Positions 6,979-10,681 of a stretch of DNA of 10,681 bases are shown here, piece after piece. Below the pieces are notes generated by a model. That model did not search any database. It was given only the letters and a program-made list of their open reading frames with translations, and was not told the DNA's origin. The stretch comes from CAZZCU01 sp964652825 (GTDB lineage: Bacteria; Bdellovibrionota_B; Oligoflexia; Oligoflexales; CAZZCU01): assembly GCA_964652825.1 (NCBI GenBank), contig CAZZCU010000048.1, forward strand, positions 1 through 10,681, in the 5' to 3' direction. Numbering within the stretch: position 1 is the first letter of the stretch; the number at the start of each line of letters is the position of its first letter. A program made the translations under genes and the position numbers.

Positions 6979-7878
6979 ATGGCTAATTGGCGCATTCCAA
7001 TCATACCCATCCTGCTGAGCATGCTTTTGCTGAGTTCAGCATCAGCGGTGCTGGCGGCGCGTGATCGTCGCATCCAAAAGCAGGATCGTAGTCGGCAGAT
7101 GCGTATACTTGTGGGTGAATTGGATCGTATGAGCGACTTGAACGCCGGGGCTCTTGCCGCCAATCGGCCGCGTTTGGATGCGGCGATAAATGATTTGTTG
7201 TCAACTTATGATCAGGTGGCAGTAAAATTAAAACCTGCACGCCAGAAAAAGATTCGCCGGCAGATCGAGCAGCTAGTTACCGGCTATCGTCAGGGGGCGG
7301 CGGCAAAAGTGATCGGCACGCAGGCTGCCGCTATTCGCCGCGAATTACTAGATGCCTTGAAAGTGAATACCACGCCGGTTTTGACGCCGGACTTTGCCAA
7401 CGGTCAGAAAATTTACGATGAGCATTGTGCTGTTTGCCATGGCGCCAAAGGCGTACCACCGGAAGCCCTGGCAAAAAAATTGCGGCCACCACCCGCGGAT
7501 CTTAGTCGGTCGGATACGATGCAGGCTGTCTCACCGTTCAGAGTGTACAACGATTTGCTTGTTGGTATACCGGGAACCGCCAAAAAGGCCTTTGTCGATG
7601 TTTTGGCTGATGAGGAGCTGTGGAATGTCGCATTTTACAGTCTAACACTGCGTCATCTGGGGGCGGCGGGCGACGATCCCAAAAAACTTCAACTTCAGCA
7701 TCTTTGTCAGACGTGGCCTAAAGCCGCAATTCCTTCACCGCCAATGCTTGTGGGGCTTCGCCTTGCCGACGTGTCGATGATGACGGAGAGAGAGCTCGAA
7801 AAGCGATTGATAAATCGTGAGAAAGCTCTGGCGTATACTCGTTTATGCTTGTCGTTTGCCGGCAGTTTGCCGCGGTAA
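6979..7878 (+). CDS. Exported monoheme cytochrome c resembling the periplasmic half of cytochrome c/FTR1 iron permeases
   Basis: This is a 299-residue protein with a signal peptide (IPIIPILLSMLLLSSASAVLAA, cleavage near 26). A helical, Arg/Lys/Gln-rich region follows to ~130. A class I cytochrome c domain comes next: TPDFANGQKIYDEHCAVCHG with CxxCH at 150-154, LRPPPADLS, SPFRVYNDLLVGIPGT and ELWNVAFYSLTLRH. The order of these segments, and the later LADVSMMTERELEKRL...ALAYTRL, match my knowledge of the periplasmic part of cytochrome c/FTR1 fusion permeases. In those, FTR1 transmembrane helices should follow, but here the frame ends with SFAGSLPR and a stop. The position that is normally the axial Met (GTAM) is Lys202. 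The likely role is periplasmic electron transfer, perhaps linked to iron, with partner unknown. There is no Shine-Dalgarno before ATG 6979, and Met15 is a less likely start. Confidence 0.8.
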   Translation: MANWRIPIIPILLSMLLLSSASAVLAARDRRIQKQDRSRQMRILVGELDRMSDLNAGALAANRPRLDAAINDLLSTYDQVAVKLKPARQKKIRRQIEQLVTGYRQGAAAKVIGTQAAAIRRELLDALKVNTTPVLTPDFANGQKIYDEHCAVCHGAKGVPPEALAKKLRPPPADLSRSDTMQAVSPFRVYNDLLVGIPGTAKKAFVDVLADEELWNVAFYSLTLRHLGAAGDDPKKLQLQHLCQTWPKAAIPSPPMLVGLRLADVSMMTERELEKRLINREKALAYTRLCLSFAGSLPR

Positions 7879-8028
7879 CTTAGGTGCTATCTGCTTTGCA
7901 AGATCACGTGGATTTAGTAAGGTAGCTTCAGAAGATTTTCCAAAATAACGAATAGAAATCGAGTTGATTAAAGCAAATCGACGCATGGTGGCGTTGATCG
8001 AAGTGTCATGCAAATAGGGAGGTTTGCG
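7879..8028. other. Intergenic region with a small hairpin before the peptidase gene
   Basis: 150 bases with no supportable gene and no FTR1 permease remnant that I can read in any frame. ATCGACGC (7977-7984) and GCGTTGAT (7991-7998) form an eight-pair stem with one G-T wobble around the loop ATGGTG. The word AAATCGA occurs twice (7956-7962 and 7975-7981). The peptidase ribosome site GGGAGG is at 8017-8022. No convincing promoter was found. Confidence 0.35.
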
Positions 8029-9468
8029 ATGGGTGCTATTTTGCTTAGCGTTGGCTTGTTTTTGGTGGCGTTCGCCAGTACAGGCGCGAAAGCAGCGGAT
8101 GACCTAAGACGTGCACCGCCGGCATTTGCTTATCAGAATGGCAAAGCCATTCCCGTTGATTTCAAACATGTTGATCTGGAAATGACTTTTGATTACGCGA
8201 GTAAGACGGTTCTTGCCGAAGCCGAAATCGAATTTTTTGCCGAGCAGGCGGGCTATCCCTTTATGGATATGTTGCCGGCCGCGACAACCATAACTCTGAA
8301 CAATGTCGCCATTGCGCCGACGGCGTTTCCGCAAATTCGCGATCCGCAGCAGGTCACTTATCTGCGCGTGTTACAAGCCGAAGTCGGCGCGAATACCACG
8401 AATCATCTTCGCATTACTTATAAGCTGCCGGCGTCAGAAGTTAGTTTCGACAAAGATGGTGCCGTTAGTGCCGGTTTCTTTATGAGCGATCTTGCCGAAT
8501 CCGGGCGTGAATTCTGGGAACAATTTGCACCCAGCAATCTGGAGTTTGATCAATTTGAACAGGTGATGACCGTGCGGGTCACTGGTACGCAAAAACGCCA
8601 CGAAATTTTTGTTAACGGCGGCGTCGAAGTATTGGGTGATCGCGCCTGGCGTATTCGTTATCCGAGCTACTTTACGACCTCATCTTTTTATTTTCATTTA
8701 GCACCGACAGGAAAATACGCGGTGCGAGGAAACAACTATACAAGCATTGATGGACGGGCGGTTCCGGTAGTCGCCTATGCGGCGACGGCTGATCTTGCCA
8801 GTCGTGGCTTGAATTCATCTCTAAAAATCCTTGCTGAATTGGAACAGACATATGGGGCGTATCCACATTTTCATGGCCTGGTCGCTTATATGACTTCGAC
8901 AGGCGGTGGCATGGAACATTGCGGTGCGACGATTACGTCTATGAGTGCTTTAGCGCACGAAATCACGCATTCATGGTTTGCGCGCGGTGTGATGCCCGCC
9001 AATGGCAATGCCGGCTGGATTGATGAAGCAACGGCTAGTTGGCGTGATGGTGGGTATGTAAGAGCGCGCGGCGAGCCAAATCGCTCGCCGGTTAACCTCG
9101 GTGGTTTTGCTCCCTTTCGTCGGCACACGGCCATGGCCTCTTATTCATCTGGCAAGACATTGATGACCGAGTTTGATTACATGTTCCGCGACTTTGGCTT
9201 CGAGGGTCAAACGGGAATGCGCGCAGTGTTGCGTAAACTTTTCTCGATCAAACAGCGCCAAACGATCACCGTCGGTTTCTTTCATCAGTTCCTCGAAGAT
9301 ACTACTGGCTTTGATCTGGATGCGATTTTTGAACGTTACGTTTATGGACGTGGGTCGCGTTCCAAGCAGGATGGTGACGATGCGGCTTTGGCGTCGCTGA
9401 CCGTCGTTGCTGAAAAATCCACGCATCCGCGCCCGTTCACTAAAGCCGAGCGTTTAAGCTTGCGTTAG
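8029..9468 (+). CDS. Exported M1-family zinc metallopeptidase
   Basis: This is a 479-residue protein from ATG 8029, chosen because GGGAGG sits six bases upstream. An in-frame ATG at 8008 would add MQIGRFA and a positively charged n-region, so it remains possible. A signal peptide ends near STGAKA. A beta-rich N-terminal domain (~25-245) precedes the catalytic domain. The catalytic domain has the gluzincin motif HEITH followed by WIDEATA, giving His310, His314 and Glu333 as zinc ligands with Glu311 catalytic and the family spacing of 18 residues between the second His and Glu. SYSSGKTLM ~40 residues later supplies the likely catalytic Tyr372. The exopeptidase motif, usually GAMEN, reads GGMEH here (292-297 region). 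It is shorter than typical aminopeptidase N and lacks the large C-terminal helical domain. It is probably a periplasmic peptidase whose substrate is unknown. A terminator-like hairpin follows the stop. Confidence 0.87.
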   Translation: MGAILLSVGLFLVAFASTGAKAADDLRRAPPAFAYQNGKAIPVDFKHVDLEMTFDYASKTVLAEAEIEFFAEQAGYPFMDMLPAATTITLNNVAIAPTAFPQIRDPQQVTYLRVLQAEVGANTTNHLRITYKLPASEVSFDKDGAVSAGFFMSDLAESGREFWEQFAPSNLEFDQFEQVMTVRVTGTQKRHEIFVNGGVEVLGDRAWRIRYPSYFTTSSFYFHLAPTGKYAVRGNNYTSIDGRAVPVVAYAATADLASRGLNSSLKILAELEQTYGAYPHFHGLVAYMTSTGGGMEHCGATITSMSALAHEITHSWFARGVMPANGNAGWIDEATASWRDGGYVRARGEPNRSPVNLGGFAPFRRHTAMASYSSGKTLMTEFDYMFRDFGFEGQTGMRAVLRKLFSIKQRQTITVGFFHQFLEDTTGFDLDAIFERYVYGRGSRSKQDGDDAALASLTVVAEKSTHPRPFTKAERLSLR

Positions 9469-9480
9469 CCCCTGCAGGTC

Positions 9481-9518
9481 GGGCGCCTGTCTTGGCGCCC
9501 CCAAAAAGGCTTGTTTTT
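9481..9518 (+). terminator. Terminator-like hairpin after the M1 peptidase gene
   Basis: A perfect seven-base GC-only stem, GGGCGCC (9481-9487) and GGCGCCC (9494-9500), encloses the loop TGTCTT, starting 12 bases after the peptidase stop codon. A run of five T is at 9514-9518, itself able to pair with five A at 9503-9507. The T run is not directly adjacent to the GC stem, so this is not a textbook intrinsic terminator. The position and stem strength nevertheless make transcription termination the best reading. Confidence 0.6.
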
Positions 9519-9550
9519 ACATTCAATAACATATTGATTTAATTGAGTTT

Positions 9551-9583
9551 TTTGGCAAACTCTGCCAAACTCTAAAGTTTGGC
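9551..9583. repeat. Tandem and inverted GCCAAACTCT repeats in the lipoprotein leader
   Basis: GGCAAACTCT (9554-9563) is followed immediately by GCCAAACTCT (9564-9573), a ten-base tandem repeat with one mismatch. The second copy also pairs with AGTTTGGC (9576-9583), giving a perfect eight-base stem (9564-9571 with 9576-9583) with loop CTAA. Alternatively TTTGGC (9551-9556) can pair with GCCAAA (9564-9569), so two mutually exclusive hairpins share one arm. Three half-sites spaced about one helical turn apart suggest a protein operator. The hairpin choice would equally suit an RNA leader. A further small repeat, GATAG/CTATC (9596-9610), sits just before the ribosome site GGGAG (9614-9618). Confidence 0.6.
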
Positions 9584-9624
9584 TGTGCTCTTGTCGATAG
9601 TGTTCCTATCAGTGGGAGACGCTT

Positions 9625-10551
9625 ATGAAATTGATATCCGCAACCATACTTTTGTTGGCCACGACTCTGGCATGCAACGATGCTGCTATGCAGGCTGGCA
9701 AGAATCCCCGCGTCACTGATTCAGGTGATGATGATGATAGTGCTGCCGAGCCGGTCATGGTTGCTGGAGCTTATCTGACTTGCTGGCCTCATAAAACCAG
9801 TGGTGCAAAAGCGGATGGTAGCGAGGATATCGGCTGTCGTCTCGAAGATCAGAGTAGCGGTGATAAGCTTGATATCGATCCGACCAAAATTGATTGGCGC
9901 ATAGAGAACGCTAATTTGCGTCTGGTTGAGAATGATGTACGTATCTGTGCTCGCACCGATGACTGTCATGCGATCATCTACAACGTTTTTGATCGATCAT
10001 CGAAACAGGTTGTTGCAAATGTTGACGCGAATACCCTGTCCAGAGGTTTAAGTGAACTGTCAGTTCCGCCAACTGAGCGTTTGAATTTGCGGCTGGTAGG
10101 TCATATCGATGGTTATCAAACCAAAGACGACTTGAAGGATCAGAAGAATAAGAACCTGGCTGTCGGTGGATTTTTGGCCATGATTGGTTTGGTTTCTGGA
10201 GATCCCGCCTCGATGGGCAACGGTATAGTTAATATGATCGCTGCCTCTGAATTAAAAGGAACGGATGTGGAAGCTGTATGTAATAACAGTCTCAGTGTCG
10301 GACAAAATCTGATGACATCGCCCAGTTCCGGGGCGAGTGGTGATGCTCATAGCATGCTCTTGAATCGTCAGGTGTGTATAGCCGATCCTAAAATCGCCAT
10401 GAATGCCGCCAAGAATTGCTTCATTATCGGTATTAAGGGCAGAAACGGTGTTCAGCAAAACGGCATCTTTAAGGGCCTCAATACTGATGGCAACCTTTAT
10501 AATCGTATCTCGCAAGAGCTGTTAAGCAATCCCACTTTCCGCTGTAATTGA
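9625..10551 (+). CDS. Cys-rich lipoprotein with acidic linker, function unknown
   Basis: This is a 308-residue protein whose ATG is preceded by GGGAG at six bases. The N-terminus MKLISATILLLATTLAC is a lipoprotein signal peptide, with lipidated Cys17 followed by Asn, which in many Gram-negatives allows transfer to the outer membrane. Residues 30-42 are a Ser/Asp linker including four consecutive Asp (35-38). The mature part has eight further Cys (53, 71, 108, 114, 219, 251, 265, 307), an even number compatible with disulfides. Regions ~45-160 read as beta-rich (YLTCW, DWRIENANLRLVEND, LNLRLVGHIDGY). A Gly-rich hydrophobic stretch AVGGFLAMIGLVSG lies at 179-192. I do not recognise the family. 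The repeat-rich leader and the isolated position between a terminator-like hairpin and a tRNA suggest a single-gene transcript. Confidence 0.8.
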   Translation: MKLISATILLLATTLACNDAAMQAGKNPRVTDSGDDDDSAAEPVMVAGAYLTCWPHKTSGAKADGSEDIGCRLEDQSSGDKLDIDPTKIDWRIENANLRLVENDVRICARTDDCHAIIYNVFDRSSKQVVANVDANTLSRGLSELSVPPTERLNLRLVGHIDGYQTKDDLKDQKNKNLAVGGFLAMIGLVSGDPASMGNGIVNMIAASELKGTDVEAVCNNSLSVGQNLMTSPSSGASGDAHSMLLNRQVCIADPKIAMNAAKNCFIIGIKGRNGVQQNGIFKGLNTDGNLYNRISQELLSNPTFRCN

Positions 10552-10560
10552 CCTAACCAC

Positions 10561-10588
10561 TTGCCAACCCGTGGCCGTCTTGTTAAAT
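10561..10588 (+). promoter_or_regulatory. Candidate promoter of tRNA-Arg
   Basis: TTGCCA (10561-10566, five of six matches to the -35 consensus) is followed after 16 bases by TTAAAT (10583-10588, four of six matches to the -10 consensus). Transcription would begin near 10595, about 15 bases before the mature tRNA, a usual distance. The -10 is weak, so this is only a candidate. Confidence 0.4.
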
Positions 10589-10609
10589 GCAGACATTACC
10601 TAACCAGAC

Positions 10610-10681
10610 GGTCCCGTGGTGAAGTGGATATCATCCCGCCCTCCGAAGGCGGTGGCGCTAGTTCGATTCTAGCCGGGACCA
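10610..10681 (+). tRNA. tRNA-Arg (anticodon CCG)
   Basis: 72 bases fold into a full cloverleaf. The acceptor GGTCCCG (10610-10616) pairs with CGGGACC (10674-10680), followed by discriminator A at 10681. The D stem is GTGA/TCAT with GG in the loop. The anticodon stem CCGCC/GGCGG carries the loop CTCCGAA (10641-10647), with anticodon CCG at 10643-10645 reading the Arg codon CGG. The variable loop is short (TGGC). The T stem GCTAG/CTAGC has the loop TTCGATT. The window ends at the discriminator, so whether CCA is encoded cannot be seen. Confidence 0.96.

Noticed and set aside
8008..8028. The upstream ATG at 8008 as the M1 peptidase start
   Set aside because: The ribosome site GGGAGG lies downstream of it and at ideal spacing for ATG 8029. 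It is not excluded, because the longer form has a positively charged signal-peptide n-region.
10575..10611. Inverted repeat CCGTCT/AGACGG overlapping the tRNA start
   Set aside because: The second arm includes the first two bases of the tRNA acceptor stem and the 25-base loop is long; it is most likely chance.
10610..10681. tRNA-Arg as an integration (att) site for a mobile element
   Set aside because: tRNA genes often serve this role, but no integrase or repeated tRNA 3' end is visible and the sequence stops at the tRNA.
1..10681. CRISPR arrays, insertion sequences, toxin-antitoxin or phage-defence genes
   Set aside because: No regularly spaced repeats, transposase motifs, terminal inverted repeats or defence-type protein motifs were found on either strand.

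Overview
The window looks like chromosomal DNA from a respiring Gram-negative bacterium. Three products carry export signals, one protein is a lipoprotein, and two proteins carry c-type heme motifs. Base composition is moderate, near 50% GC by eye. A proteobacterium in the broad sense (including the Bdellovibrio/myxobacteria-like lineages) is plausible, but no gene here settles the taxonomy. A run of exactly 100 N at 3711-3810 is a scaffold gap of unknown true length; it clips the 3' ends of two convergent genes.

Layout. (1) 1-290, minus: the first 96 codons of a PLP-dependent threonine dehydratase, running off the left edge. (2) 453-1142, plus: a winged-helix regulator of OmpR type with a degenerate receiver domain, divergent from the dehydratase. 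(3) 1146-2219, minus: an iron-sulfur biogenesis pair (a degenerate A-type/HesB protein overlapping a NifU-domain protein, together resembling a split NfuA), followed by a small two-helix membrane protein. (4) 2311-3710, plus: an exported fusion of a degenerate metallophosphatase-like domain with a four-heme c554-like cytochrome, nearly complete when it enters the gap. (5) 3811-6930, minus: methylmalonyl-CoA mutase and its G-protein chaperone MeaB, a typical two-gene operon. (6) 6979-7878, plus: a periplasmic protein matching the soluble half of cytochrome c/FTR1 iron permeases but with no permease half. (7) 8029-9468, plus: an exported M1-family zinc peptidase, followed by a terminator-like hairpin. 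(8) 9625-10551, plus: an unrecognised Cys-rich lipoprotein preceded by a repeat-rich, hairpin-forming leader. (9) 10610-10681, plus: tRNA-Arg(CCG), ending with its discriminator base at the window edge.

How the genes work together. Mutase plus MeaB gives B12-dependent interconversion of methylmalonyl-CoA and succinyl-CoA. Threonine dehydratase makes 2-oxobutyrate, a precursor of propionyl-CoA, so the two loci could meet in one pathway; this is inference, since no propionyl-CoA carboxylase or epimerase is visible. The Fe-S pair and the two cytochromes fit a respiratory lifestyle. I see no phage, transposon, CRISPR or defence genes. The most unusual items are protein-architecture variants: the split NfuA-like pair, the catalytically degenerate phosphatase-cytochrome fusion, and the permease-less FTR1-type cytochrome whose usual axial Met position is Lys.
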